Shown: one piece after another, positions 55,865-64,000 of the stretch
Layout of the letters: each line of letters opens with the position of its first letter
Position numbering within the stretch: position 1 is the stretch's first letter
NCBI GenBank assembly: GCA_947449535.1
Contig: CANFRP010000001.1
Location: 1-64,000, forward strand
DNA: 64,000 bases
Source: Actinomycetota bacterium
GTDB taxonomy: Bacteria; Actinomycetota; Actinomycetes; Nanopelagicales; Nanopelagicaceae
Reading direction: 5' to 3'
Made by a program: the position numbers and the translations under genes
Notes under the pieces: generated by a model
What the model was told of the DNA's origin: nothing
What the model saw: the letters and a program-made list of their open reading frames with translations, nothing else
The model's database searches: none

Positions 55865-55937
55865 TGCCTCGAGTCGGATTTGAACCGACACTGTGCGGAT
55901 TTTGAGTCCGCCCTCTCTACCGTTGGAGTACCGAGGC
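55865..55937 (-). tRNA. tRNA with anticodon CAA (Leu), class I form, no encoded CCA
   Basis: A complete 73-base cloverleaf: acceptor GCCTCGG/TCGAGGC with discriminator A73; D-arm with CTC/GAG pairs, A14 and GG; anticodon stem GCGGA/TCCGC with loop CTCAAAA, anticodon CAA; a five-base variable region ACAGT; T-arm GTCGG-TTCAAAT-CCGAC. CAA reads TTG (Leu), but bacterial tRNA-Leu normally has a long variable arm, absent here. A perfect TATAAT lies upstream. The 3' end is one base before the pdtaR ATG. Confidence 0.9.
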
Positions 55938-55945
55938 GTGCCGCA

Positions 55946-55951
55946 ATTATA
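55946..55951 (-). promoter_or_regulatory. TATAAT -10 of the tRNA-pdtaR unit
   Basis: Perfect TATAAT on the minus strand, eight bases before the tRNA 5' end; a weak TTTCCC lies 17 bases further up. The palindrome TATGGCCATA lies in the spacer and partly overlaps the hexamer. Confidence 0.65.
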
Positions 55952-55990
55952 TGGCCATACGGCTAGCCGGGAAATTCGAGAAGTGGGTGC

Positions 55991-57433
55991 TTACTTTCGG
56001 TAAGCGGGGGCTACCCCACCAACAGCATCACCTGCGCGGTGCACGCGCATTGCATTTGTCGATCCAGGGATTCCTGGAGGTGAACCTGCAACGATGATCA
56101 CTTCTTCACCCTTTTTAACACGACCAGAATCGAGAAGAATTGCATCAACCTGCTTCACCATCTCATCGGTGTGATCAACAGATGGAGTAATCATTGGTTC
56201 GATTCCCCACGACAAGGCAAGTTGGTTATAAACATGCGTCTCTGGAGTCAACGCCAAAATAGGAATTGGCGAACGCAATCTCGACATACGACGAGCAGAG
56301 TCTCCACTTTGCGTAAATGCAATCAAATACTTAGCTCCAACAATTGCGCCAACTTCAGCCGCGGCTTTAGTAATTGCGCCACCTTTTGTATGAGGAGTGT
56401 GTCCGAGAGGTGCAATCCGATTGAGCATCGCCTCTTCTGTGCGCGCAATAATGCGACTCATGGTGAGAACGGATTCAATGGCGAAATCTCCGACTGAGGT
56501 TTCCCCCGAAAGCATGAGCGCATCGGCACCATCGAGAACAGCATTTGCACAGTCAGTCGCTTCGGCGCGAGTCGGACGTGAATTGGAGATCATGGAATCG
56601 AGCATTTGAGTAGCAACAATTACTGGCTTTGCATTTGCGCGAGCTAGCTCGATACAACGCTTTTGAACAAGTGGTACTTCTTCAATCGGCATTTCAACGC
56701 CGAGATCACCACGAGCAACCATGATGCCATCAAAAGCTGCGACGATCTCTTCTAGATTATCAACCGCTTGAGGCTTCTCAATTTTCGCAATTACGGGGCG
56801 ACGAATTCCTTCTTCATCCATGATTGCATGAACATCCTTAATATCAGCTGCGCTGCGTACAAAGGAGAGAGCGATGAAATCTGCGCCAGCGCGAAGACCC
56901 CAACGAAGATCATCGCGATCCTTCTCCGAGAGAGCTGGTACTGACACTGCTACGCCGGGAAGATTGATGCCCTTATTGTTTGATACTGCGCCTGGCTCGA
57001 TGCATTTGGTGATGACATCGTTGCCCTTAACTTCAACCACTTCGACCGTAACTTTGCCATCATCAATCAAAATGCGATCGCCCGCTTTACAATCACCGGG
57101 AAGACCTTTGTAGGTGGTACCCACACGATCCTTGGTGCCAGAGACTTCATCAGTAGTAATCGTGAAAATATCTCCGCGGGCCAAGTTGTGTGGTCCATTT
57201 TCGAAACGGGCTAAGCGAATCTTTGGCCCTTGGAGGTCCACGAGGATTGCCACTGCTGTGCCAGCTTTGGCTGCTCCCGCGCGAACTAAATCAAGTCGAG
57301 CCTGATGTTCTTCGTAGCCGCCGTGAGAGAGATTAAGCCGGGCCATATTCATTCCCGCCGCGATAATCTCATCGATCTTCTCGGGTGATTCAACAGCAGG
57401 ACCCATGGTGCAAACAATTTTCGCTCTACGCAT
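55991..57433 (-). CDS. pyk: Pyruvate kinase
   Basis: Makes pyruvate and ATP from phosphoenolpyruvate. The 480-residue protein begins RRAKIVCTMGPA and has NLSHGGYEEH, LVDLQGPKIR, the catalytic IAKIEKPQAV (Lys), ARGDLGVEMP and SGETSVGDFAIE, then a C-terminal allosteric domain (about 345-475). TAAGGT lies six bases before the ATG, so it is probably leaderless. It is followed by the tRNA-pdtaR unit. Confidence 0.97.
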   Translation of the reverse strand: MRRAKIVCTMGPAVESPEKIDEIIAAGMNMARLNLSHGGYEEHQARLDLVRAGAAKAGTAVAILVDLQGPKIRLARFENGPHNLARGDIFTITTDEVSGTKDRVGTTYKGLPGDCKAGDRILIDDGKVTVEVVEVKGNDVITKCIEPGAVSNNKGINLPGVAVSVPALSEKDRDDLRWGLRAGADFIALSFVRSAADIKDVHAIMDEEGIRRPVIAKIEKPQAVDNLEEIVAAFDGIMVARGDLGVEMPIEEVPLVQKRCIELARANAKPVIVATQMLDSMISNSRPTRAEATDCANAVLDGADALMLSGETSVGDFAIESVLTMSRIIARTEEAMLNRIAPLGHTPHTKGGAITKAAAEVGAIVGAKYLIAFTQSGDSARRMSRLRSPIPILALTPETHVYNQLALSWGIEPMITPSVDHTDEMVKQVDAILLDSGRVKKGEEVIIVAGSPPGIPGSTNAMRVHRAGDAVGGVAPAYRK

Positions 57434-57439
57434 ACCTCA

Positions 57440-57445
57440 ACCTTA
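57440..57445 (-). promoter_or_regulatory. -10 element of pyk, probably leaderless
   Basis: TAAGGT on the minus strand, six bases before the ATG. A 10-bp palindrome TTACTAGTAA (57471-57480) lies about 25 bases further upstream, near the -40 position, and could be an operator. Confidence 0.55.
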
Positions 57446-57494
57446 ACCTAATTAATATCTACGAAATGGATTACTAGTAAGTAAATGGAGTGAA

Positions 57495-58952
57495 TCAGAC
57501 CATCAACGATCGTTCTGTGGGTGTAATTGGTGCGGGAAGTTGCGTCTCCCCTACCAAATAAGTATCAACCGCAGCAGCAGCAGAGCGCCCTTCTGCGATC
57601 GCCCACACGATGAGTGATTGACCACGGCCCGCATCGCCAGCAACAAATACACCATCTATGCTCGTCTGGAAGTGTGCATCTCGCTTAATGTTTCCACGAT
57701 CATCAAATTCAACACCTAATTGTTGTAGCAGCGGTGATTTCTCTGGTCCGACAAATCCCATAGCAAGAAATGCAAGATCGGCCGGAATTTCTCGCTCTGT
57801 TCCCGCAATTGCCTCAAATTTTCCATTAACAAATTGAGTCTCCACCAATTTAAGAGCGCGAAGATTTCCTTGGCTATCGCCCAAGAATGATTCGGTAGAG
57901 ACAGCAAAGAGACGTTCACCCGACTCTTCATGGGCGCTACTGACGCGATAAATCATTGGATAGGTAGGCCACGGTTGAGCAGAAGGTCGCTCATCTGTTG
58001 GTCGCGGCAAAATCTCAAGTTGAGTAACACTTGCAGCGCCTTGGCGAATTGCTGTGCCGAGACAATCTGCTCCGGTATCTCCACCTCCGAGAATCACAAC
58101 ATGCTTTCCTGCTGCGTTAATGGGTGGTACTTCAGTGAGTTCCTTCAACCCTTGCTTGTTACCCCAAGGCAAATATTCCATTGCTTGGTGAATACCTTTA
58201 AGTTCGCGTCCAGGTACCTGCAGGTCGCGCCAATTAGTTGAGCCCACCGCAAGGACTATCGCATCATATTTTTTGCGTAGATCTGCGCCGGTGATTTCCC
58301 CGCCCACATCGACGCCTGCCCGAAAACGCGTTCCTTCGGCTTCCATCTGTCGCAAACGGCGATCAAGAATAGATTTCTCCATTTTAAATTCTGGAATTCC
58401 ATAGCGAAGTAATCCACCGATTCGATCGGCGCGCTCATAGACAGCAACGGTATGGCCAGCGCGAGTCAATTGTTGAGCAACTGCAAGACCTGCGGGTCCA
58501 GAACCAATAACAGCAACAGTTTTGCCAGTGAGGCGATCTGGAGGAAGGGGAACAACATGTTCATTCTTAAATGCTTCTTCAATAGTGCGAAGCTCTACTT
58601 GCTTGATGGTGACCGCATCAGCATTGATTCCGACTACGCACGCTGTCTCACATGGTGCTGGGCAGAGCCGACCAGTGAACTCGGGGAAATTATTTGTCGC
58701 ATGTAAGCGGGCAAGGGCTTCCTTCTTCTCATTTCGCCAAATCAAATCGTTCCACTCCGGAATGAGATTTCCCAGTGGGCATCCTTGATGACAGAAAGGA
58801 ATGCCGCAATCCATACAGCGCCCCGCTTGCTTTTGAAGCTCAGGAAATGCCTGCTCTTCATACACTTCTTTCCAATCCTTGATGCGAACATCTACCGGGC
58901 GGCGAGTTGGTGTTTGGCGAGGAGTAGTTAAGAAACCCTTTGGATCAGCCAT
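57495..58952 (-). CDS. gltD: Glutamate synthase, small subunit (GltD)
   Basis: FAD/NADPH subunit that supplies electrons to the large subunit. The frame is open further, but the start at 58952 ([19 protein letters not shown]) fits the family, overlaps the gltB stop by eight bases (ATGGCTGA) and gives 485 residues. N-terminal Fe-S cysteines occur in [17 protein letters not shown] and [11 protein letters not shown] motif [12 protein letters not shown] and NADPH motif [11 protein letters not shown] follow. Confidence 0.96.
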   Translation of the reverse strand: MADPKGFLTTPRQTPTRRPVDVRIKDWKEVYEEQAFPELQKQAGRCMDCGIPFCHQGCPLGNLIPEWNDLIWRNEKKEALARLHATNNFPEFTGRLCPAPCETACVVGINADAVTIKQVELRTIEEAFKNEHVVPLPPDRLTGKTVAVIGSGPAGLAVAQQLTRAGHTVAVYERADRIGGLLRYGIPEFKMEKSILDRRLRQMEAEGTRFRAGVDVGGEITGADLRKKYDAIVLAVGSTNWRDLQVPGRELKGIHQAMEYLPWGNKQGLKELTEVPPINAAGKHVVILGGGDTGADCLGTAIRQGAASVTQLEILPRPTDERPSAQPWPTYPMIYRVSSAHEESGERLFAVSTESFLGDSQGNLRALKLVETQFVNGKFEAIAGTEREIPADLAFLAMGFVGPEKSPLLQQLGVEFDDRGNIKRDAHFQTSIDGVFVAGDAGRGQSLIVWAIAEGRSAAAAVDTYLVGETQLPAPITPTERSLMV

Positions 58953-61900
58953 TGATTGCCTCCATGATTGCTTGATCTGCTGGTCGGCCCTCTGCCTCAG
59001 CCTTAGCGATAATTGATAGCACTCGCGCATAATCCCTAGGCATAACTAATGAAATACGCGACTTAGCACTCTCCCAATCCTTAAGTAAAGAATCAGCAAC
59101 GACTGAACCCGTTTCTACATGGAAAGATGAGAGAAGCTCGCGCACGCGCGCTTCTTGATCTACCGGAAGAGCCAAGACATCAACCATTTCGGGATTAACA
59201 AGAAGTGGATTGAGATCGAGAACAAAGGCACGCCCACCAGACATTCCTGCCGCAAAATTACGGCCAGTTTTGCCAAGAATGAGAACTGTTCCACCTGTCA
59301 TGTATTCACAACCATGATCGCCTACGCCTTCAACAATTGCAGTAGCGCCAGAATTGCGGACACAGAATCGCTCGCCCACATTTCCACGAATCATGATTTC
59401 ACCGGAGGTTGCGCCGTAGCCGATAACGTTTCCGGCAATCACATTCTCTTCAGATGCGAAAGTTGCTTTCTCATCTGGGCGGACAATGACGCGCCCACCA
59501 GAAAGCCCCTTACCTACATAATCATTTGCATCACCATAAAGACGAATAGTTAATCCCTTAGGTATAAATGCACCGAGTGATTGACCGGATGATCCATGTA
59601 ATGCAACATCAATGGTGCTATCAGGTAGCCCTGCTCCCCCATATCGACGTGTGATTTCTGAGCCCAGCATGGTTCCGGCTGTTCGGTTGATATTCCGAAT
59701 TGGCATATCGATCTTTACTGGGTTCTTGTTCTCAAGGGCATCCATTGCGAGCTCAATTAACTTATTGTCGAGCGCCGCGGCAAGTCCGTGATCTTGAGTT
59801 GTGGTGTTAAAGCGTGGCGCATCGGTGGCAAAGACTGGTGCCAAAAGCAATGGCGCAAGATCTAAGCCACTCGCTTTCCAATGATCGACCGCAACGCGAG
59901 TATCCAAGAATTCCACTTGACCGACTGCTTCACCTAACGTGCGGAAGCCAAGCTTGGCAAGCCATTCTCGAACTTCCTCAGCGATGTATTCGAAGAAGGT
60001 TTCAACGAACTCTGGCTTGCCAGAGAATCGTGCGCGAAGCGCTGGGTTCTGAGTGGCCACACCTACTGGACATGTATCTAGATGGCAGACGCGCATCATG
60101 ACGCAACCAGAAACAACAAGTGGCGCTGTTGCAAAACCGAACTCTTCTCCACCAAGGAGCGCAGCAATGACAATATCTCGACCAGTTTTCATCTGACCGT
60201 CAACTTGAACAACGATGCGGTCGCGAAGACCATTGAGCATCAGAGTTTGCTGCGTTTCTGCAAGGCCAAGCTCCCAGGGAGCGCCTGCATGCTTGAGTGA
60301 TGTCAAAGGTGATGCGCCAGTTCCGCCATCGTGGCCAGAGATCAATACGACATCTGCGTGTGCTTTAGAGACGCCAGCAGCAACGGTTCCGATACCAACT
60401 TCGGCAACAAGCTTTACGTGAATTCGCGCATCCTTGTTTGCATTCTTGAGATCGTGAATTAACTGCGCTAGATCTTCAATGGAATAAATATCGTGATGAG
60501 GAGGTGGTGAAATTAAACCTACGCCAGGAGTTGAGTAACGAACTTTGGCAATCCATGGATAGACCTTGCCACCAGGTAGCTGGCCACCTTCGCCCGGCTT
60601 TGCGCCTTGCGCCATTTTGATTTGAATATCATCAGCATTCACTAAATATTCAGATGTCACACCGAAGCGGCCAGATGCCACTTGCTTAATTGATGAACGC
60701 TTTGAGTCACCATTAGCTTCTAGCGTGTAACGAGATGGATCTTCGCCACCTTCGCCAGTGTTGGACTTTCCACCTAGACGATTCATAGCAATAGCTAGCG
60801 TCTCATGCGCTTCGGCAGAGATTGATCCGTACGACATTGCGCCCGTAGCAAAACGCTTTACGATTGAAGAAACTGGCTCCACTTCCTCGAGCGGAACTGG
60901 TGGTCGTAGGCCTTCTTTAAAAGTGAAGAGTCCGCGAAGGGTCATCAAATTCTTTGATTGATCATCAATTTTCTGGGTGTAACGCTTGAATATGTCATAA
61001 CGCTTAGAGCGAGTGGAATGCTGAAGCGTGAAGACGGTTTCTGGATCAAAAAGGTGTGGTTCACCATCTCGGCGCCACTGATACTCCCCGCCGATCGGAA
61101 GTCGCTTAGTTCCTGGAACTTCTCCCCCCGGTGGATATGCAATGTGATGTCGCTTGATGGTCTCTTCGGCAATCGTCGCAAGTGATATTCCCCCGAGGCG
61201 TGAAGTCACACCAACGAAATATTCATCCACAACTTCCTTCGATAGACCGATTGCTTCGAAAACTTGAGCGCCGGTATATGAGGAGATGGTGGAGATGCCC
61301 ATCTTGGACATGACTTTAAGTACGCCTTTACCTAATGACTTAATTAAATTTGCAACGGCCTTCTCAGGTGTAATGCCCGTGATCACGCCTTGGCGTACTA
61401 GATCTTCGGCAGATTCCATCGCGAGATATGGATTAACTGCAGCTGCGCCAAATCCCACGAGAAGTGCGACGTGGTGGACTTCGCGAACTTCACCTGTCTC
61501 AACGACTAGGCCAACTTGGGTACGAGTCTTCTCGCGAATCAAATGGTGGTGGACAGCTGCAGTGAGTAAGAGCGAAGGAATCGGCGCATCTTCTGAGTCG
61601 CCATCACGATCGGAGAGCACGATGATGTGCGCACCATCAGCGATTGCTTGCGAAACTTCCCGGCGAATTTCTTGAATCCGATCGCGTAGAGCTTCTCCGC
61701 CACCTGCAACTGGGAAGAGTCCACGAACGACGTGCGCCTGAAAGCCTTCCTGATCACCATCATCATTTGCGTGAATAATTTTGGCGAGCTCGTCATTATC
61801 TATGACTGGGAAATCTAGTGAGATCTGTTTGCATGACTCCGCGCTGGGATCTAAGAGATTGTGCTCTGGCCCAATACTTCCGCCAAGTGAGGTGACAAGC

Positions 61901-63474
61901 TCTTCGCGAATTGCATCTAGTGGTGGATTTGTTACTTGCGCGAAGAGTTGGGCAAAATAATCGTAGAGATTACGTGGCTTATCGGAGAGCGCAGCGATCG
62001 GCGTATCGGTTCCCATGGAACCAAGGGCTTCTCCGCCACTCTTTGCCATCGGAGTCAAAATAATACGTAACTCCTCCTCAGTGTAACCAAAGGCGCGTTG
62101 GCGACGAACAACTGATGAGTGCGGATAAACAATATGTTCGCGTGCAGGTAGATCGGCAAGTCGAACTAATCCATCTGCAAGCCACTTTGAATATGGCGCA
62201 GCTTCTGCCAGCGAGTTCTTAATTTCACTGTCTTCAATAATGCGGCCTTCTTCAATGTCCACAAGGAACATACGACCTGGTTGGAGTCGTCCCTTCCGCG
62301 CAATCTTTTCCGGTGCAAAATCAAGTACACCCACTTCTGAAGCGAGTACTACAAGTCCATCGTGAGTTACCCAATAACGAGATGGACGCAGGCCATTACG
62401 ATCAAGAACTGCTCCCACTTGATGGCCATCTGTAAATGTCACACATGCCGGCCCATCCCATGCTTCCATCATCGTGGAGTGAAATTGATAGAAATCGCGG
62501 AGCTTCTGCGGCATGGTTGCGTGGTTCTCCCACGCTTCTGGAATCATCATCAAAACTGAATGTGGAAGTGAGCGACCACCGAGATAGAGAAGTTCGAGCA
62601 CTTCATCAAAGGAGGCAGAGTCCGACCCAGAAGTATCAACGATCGGGAAGAGGCGATTGAGATCTCCTGGAATAAGTGAACTTGCGAGGAGATTCTCGCG
62701 CGCACGCATCCAGTTACGGTTACCACGCACTGTATTGATTTCACCATTATGCGCGATGAAACGATATGGGTGCGCAAGTGGCCAGGAAGGGAAAGTGTTA
62801 GTTGAAAAACGTGAGTGAACGAGTGCGAGCGTGGATGTAACTCTTGGATCAGAGAGATCGGTAAAGAAATCTTCCAATTGGCCGGTCGTAAGCATTCCCT
62901 TATAAACAATGGTACGAGAGGAGAGGGAGGGGAAATAAACCGGGAAGTTATGTTCTACTCGCTTACGAAAACAAAAAGCAAGACGATCGAGAACTAGATC
63001 GCTCTCTCCTTTTTTGCCCGCGAGAAAAATCTGTTCAAACTTTGGCATGACAGAGACGGCGGTCTTACCTAGCGATGATGGATTTGTAGGCAGATTGCGC
63101 CAACCCAGAATTGTTAATCCTTCTTCATTTGCAATCTTTTCAATTTCCGCACGATCAGAGAACGATGGCTCTACAAAAGCGATTCCTGTTGCATAGGAAC
63201 CAGCTGCCGGAATCTGAAATTCGACTACTTCTTGATAAAACGCATCTGGCACAAGGATGAGAATTCCAGCGCCATCGCCGCTATCAGGTTCGGCGCCTGA
63301 TGCTCCTCGGTGTTCCATATTGCGAAGCGCAGTGAGCGCTTGCGAAACGATCTCATGAGTAGCTTTCTTATTGAGAGTTGCGACCATAGCAACGCCACAT
63401 GCATCACCTTCGTGCATTGGGTCATAAAGACCTTGCGCAGGTGGCACAGAAGAAAACTTAGATAGTGCGGTCAC
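58945..63474 (-). CDS. gltB: Glutamate synthase, large subunit (GltB)
   Basis: Ammonia assimilation: glutamine plus 2-oxoglutarate to two glutamate. The 1509-residue precursor has a 25-residue propeptide, then Cys26 (CGVAMVA), the N-terminal nucleophile of the glutaminase domain; the central and FMN synthase domains; a 3Fe-4S loop CHLDTCPVG with a third Cys just before; and the C-terminal GXGXG beta-helix (about 1270-1500). Starts with GTG, with GAGGAG five bases upstream, so gltBD is an ordinary leadered operon. First gene of gltB-gltD. Confidence 0.97.
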   Translation of the reverse strand: MTALSKFSSVPPAQGLYDPMHEGDACGVAMVATLNKKATHEIVSQALTALRNMEHRGASGAEPDSGDGAGILILVPDAFYQEVVEFQIPAAGSYATGIAFVEPSFSDRAEIEKIANEEGLTILGWRNLPTNPSSLGKTAVSVMPKFEQIFLAGKKGESDLVLDRLAFCFRKRVEHNFPVYFPSLSSRTIVYKGMLTTGQLEDFFTDLSDPRVTSTLALVHSRFSTNTFPSWPLAHPYRFIAHNGEINTVRGNRNWMRARENLLASSLIPGDLNRLFPIVDTSGSDSASFDEVLELLYLGGRSLPHSVLMMIPEAWENHATMPQKLRDFYQFHSTMMEAWDGPACVTFTDGHQVGAVLDRNGLRPSRYWVTHDGLVVLASEVGVLDFAPEKIARKGRLQPGRMFLVDIEEGRIIEDSEIKNSLAEAAPYSKWLADGLVRLADLPAREHIVYPHSSVVRRQRAFGYTEEELRIILTPMAKSGGEALGSMGTDTPIAALSDKPRNLYDYFAQLFAQVTNPPLDAIREELVTSLGGSIGPEHNLLDPSAESCKQISLDFPVIDNDELAKIIHANDDGDQEGFQAHVVRGLFPVAGGGEALRDRIQEIRREVSQAIADGAHIIVLSDRDGDSEDAPIPSLLLTAAVHHHLIREKTRTQVGLVVETGEVREVHHVALLVGFGAAAVNPYLAMESAEDLVRQGVITGITPEKAVANLIKSLGKGVLKVMSKMGISTISSYTGAQVFEAIGLSKEVVDEYFVGVTSRLGGISLATIAEETIKRHHIAYPPGGEVPGTKRLPIGGEYQWRRDGEPHLFDPETVFTLQHSTRSKRYDIFKRYTQKIDDQSKNLMTLRGLFTFKEGLRPPVPLEEVEPVSSIVKRFATGAMSYGSISAEAHETLAIAMNRLGGKSNTGEGGEDPSRYTLEANGDSKRSSIKQVASGRFGVTSEYLVNADDIQIKMAQGAKPGEGGQLPGGKVYPWIAKVRYSTPGVGLISPPPHHDIYSIEDLAQLIHDLKNANKDARIHVKLVAEVGIGTVAAGVSKAHADVVLISGHDGGTGASPLTSLKHAGAPWELGLAETQQTLMLNGLRDRIVVQVDGQMKTGRDIVIAALLGGEEFGFATAPLVVSGCVMMRVCHLDTCPVGVATQNPALRARFSGKPEFVETFFEYIAEEVREWLAKLGFRTLGEAVGQVEFLDTRVAVDHWKASGLDLAPLLLAPVFATDAPRFNTTTQDHGLAAALDNKLIELAMDALENKNPVKIDMPIRNINRTAGTMLGSEITRRYGGAGLPDSTIDVALHGSSGQSLGAFIPKGLTIRLYGDANDYVGKGLSGGRVIVRPDEKATFASEENVIAGNVIGYGATSGEIMIRGNVGERFCVRNSGATAIVEGVGDHGCEYMTGGTVLILGKTGRNFAAGMSGGRAFVLDLNPLLVNPEMVDVLALPVDQEARVRELLSSFHVETGSVVADSLLKDWESAKSRISLVMPRDYARVLSIIAKAEAEGRPADQAIMEAING

Positions 63475-63565
63475 GATCGCTCCTCATGAACGGTCGGGAC
63501 GGCGGTGGCCCAACAACTTCAAACACTGCCGGGTAGATACCTCAGCGAGTGCGAAATGTTAGCAA

Positions 63566-64000
63566 CTAGATGCCTGATAGGTGAAACAAATTGCCAATTC
63601 CCGCTGTGATCGCCATGCCTGCTGAGCCTCCGATAAGCACTCGTAAGGTGGGCTTTAAGAGCGGTGAGCCTGCAGTTTTGGCGCCAACTGCGCCCGTGGT
63701 GAGCAAGCCCAGAAGAGTGAACCCAACGATGGCATAGATACGCCCAGTCGAAGTTGGGGGAATCGCACCCAGTAGCGGTATTGAGCCGCCCAAGGTGTAA
63801 GCAATCGCCGATGCAAGAGATGCTTGTGCGGGGCGAGCTTTCGTATGGTCGAATTGACCAAGCTCATCACGCAAATGTGCTTCGAGTGCATCTCTCTCTG
63901 TCATTACCTTTGCCACTTGCGCAGCTAGATCATAGGAGAGCCCACGATCCACATAAATTTGAGTGAGTTCGGCTAGTTCACCTTCCGGATCGGTCCGTAG
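63566..64000 (-). CDS. VIT1/CCC1 family membrane protein, partial (5' end beyond the window)
   Basis: Only the C-terminal 144 codons are present; the frame stays open to the right edge and is not truly started at the GTG at 63952. The visible part reads EGELAELTQIYVDRGLSYDLAAQVAKVM, then a double-helix stretch (GSIPLLGAIP; YAIVGFTLLGLLTTGAVG) and a last helix LRVLIGGSAGMAITAGIG. This is the typical C-terminal half of VIT/CCC1 Fe2+/Mn2+ carriers, which in bacteria move iron or manganese across the membrane. Confidence 0.85.
   Translation of the reverse strand, partial: LRTDPEGELAELTQIYVDRGLSYDLAAQVAKVMTERDALEAHLRDELGQFDHTKARPAQASLASAIAYTLGGSIPLLGAIPPTSTGRIYAIVGFTLLGLLTTGAVGAKTAGSPLLKPTLRVLIGGSAGMAITAGIGNLFHLSGI

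Noticed and set aside
58953-59030. Longer gltD N terminus
   Set aside because: The extra 26 residues lie in the gltB 3' end and are absent from the family; the 8-base overlap start is better.

Overview
The window is a compact, almost purely housekeeping stretch of an actinobacterial chromosome. The evidence is the gene families (RbpA, WhiA, an InhA-type enoyl reductase after FabG, the sufR-B-D-C-S-U cluster, DUF3099, a PdtaR-type ANTAR regulator) and gene order, which from memory follows Streptomyces and Mycobacterium (infC-rpmI-rplT-tsnR-pheST-arg; suf-ctaA-tkt-tal-pgi-secG-tpi-pgk-gap-whiA-yvcK-rapZ-uvrC/A/B-coaE-rpsA-polA-liv-pdtaR-pyk-gltBD). G+C looks close to one half, low for the phylum, and most genes abut or overlap by 1, 4, 8 or 17 bases. 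Together this suggests a genome-streamlined free-living actinobacterium such as the freshwater acI/Nanopelagicales group. That placement is inference.

Layout: 1-106 is the 5' end of a 16S rRNA gene on the minus strand, with leader and promoter to about 470. From 571 to 13.6 kb one minus-strand block holds tyrS, an arginine cluster (argC-J-B-D-R-H, without argF or argG), pheST, a rRNA methyltransferase, rplT, rpmI and infC. Then come fabI/fabG, DUF3099 with SURF1, an ABC exporter, and the suf Fe-S operon (sufT to sufR), divergent from ctaA. tkt-tal-pgi run on the plus strand and meet a very long minus-strand series: rbpA, secG, tpiA, pgk, gap, whiA, yvcK, rapZ, uvrC, uvrA, uvrB, coaE, rpsA. 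An MFS gene, polA and a hotdog thioesterase follow, then a branched-chain amino-acid ABC transporter (livF-G-M-H plus binding protein), pdtaR, a tRNA, pyk, gltD, gltB and the 3' part of a VIT-family gene at the right edge.

Functionally the window couples translation (tyrS, pheST, infC, rpsA, L20, L35, tRNA), nitrogen and arginine metabolism (arg, liv, GOGAT), central carbon (tkt, tal, pgi, tpi, pgk, gap, pyk), Fe-S and cytochrome oxidase maturation (suf, ctaA, SURF1), DNA repair (uvrABC, polA) and lipid synthesis (fabG/fabI).

I see no mobile element, CRISPR array, phage, toxin-antitoxin or defence module, and no undescribed system. The most informative signals are regulatory: (a) at least twelve first-in-unit genes carry a TARRNT -10 hexamer exactly 6-7 bases before ATG/GTG, so they are probably leaderless; (b) tandem ARG boxes before argC; (c) a SufR-type palindrome at the start of sufR; (d) infC starting with ATC; (e) a 73-nt class-I tRNA with anticodon CAA that ends one base before the pdtaR start codon; (f) a 14-bp inverted repeat inside the end of a coding region that probably terminates the opposite operon.
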